Under the pieces are notes generated by a model that ran no database searches, had not been told where the DNA came from, and saw nothing but the letters and a program-made list of their open reading frames with translations. Made by a program: the position numbers and the translations under genes. From the NCBI GenBank assembly GCA_006227015.1, contig SBGI01000248.1, positions 1-7,724 of the forward strand: a stretch of DNA of 7,724 nucleotides, written 5' to 3'. This stretch comes from Gammaproteobacteria bacterium. GTDB lineage: Bacteria > Pseudomonadota > Gammaproteobacteria > Pseudomonadales > Porticoccaceae. Shown here piece by piece: positions 7,703-7,724 of the stretch. The first letter of the stretch is position 1. Every line of letters begins with the position of its first letter.

Positions 7703-7724
7703 TGGATTTTCTCGTAGTTCGTCC

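Overview
The window is a compact single-strand gene cluster encoding a cbb3-type cytochrome c oxidase (the high-affinity terminal oxidase of microaerobic respiration) and most of its assembly machinery. Every real gene reads on the minus strand, so the biological 5' end is at the right edge. In transcription order the genes are ccoN (7702-6257), ccoO (6241-5627), ccoQ (5627-5448), ccoP (5439-4540), ccoG (4503-3076), ccoH (2976-2452) and ccoI (2455-8). The window is almost entirely coding. The largest gap is 97 bases between ccoG and ccoH, and no stretch over 300 bases lacks a gene.

The proteins resemble those of gammaproteobacteria of the Pseudomonas/marine Cellvibrionales type. Grounds for this are the residue-for-residue agreement of CcoN with the Pseudomonas stutzeri numbering (constant offset of +5 at every ligand I checked), a CcoO start of the form M-K-x-H, the CcoH FWPWFLIALP membrane segment, and moderately GC-rich codon use. 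Genus cannot be read from this window.

Right part (about 7702-4540), the oxidase: CcoN is the haem b/b3-CuB catalytic subunit, CcoO the mono-haem and CcoP the di-haem c-type electron-entry subunits, and CcoQ a small single-span subunit. Left part (4503-8), the assembly genes: CcoG is a polyferredoxin-like membrane protein linked to Cu(II) reduction, CcoH is a membrane-anchored assembly/stability factor, and CcoI is a P1B-type Cu+ ATPase that supplies copper for CuB. CcoS usually follows CcoI. It is not in the window, which ends 7 bases after the ccoI stop.

The genes are tightly linked: ccoO/ccoQ share one base (TAATG), ccoH/ccoI overlap by ATGA, ccoQ-ccoP are 8 bases apart, and ccoP-ccoG are 36 bases apart with no terminator visible. 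One ccoNOQPGHI(S) transcript is therefore likely. The main promoter and any FNR/ANR site would lie upstream of ccoN, outside the window. I found no previously undescribed system. The points worth a second look are the translation starts of ccoH (TTG) and ccoO (an internal GTG), and the repeat-bearing ccoG-ccoH spacer.
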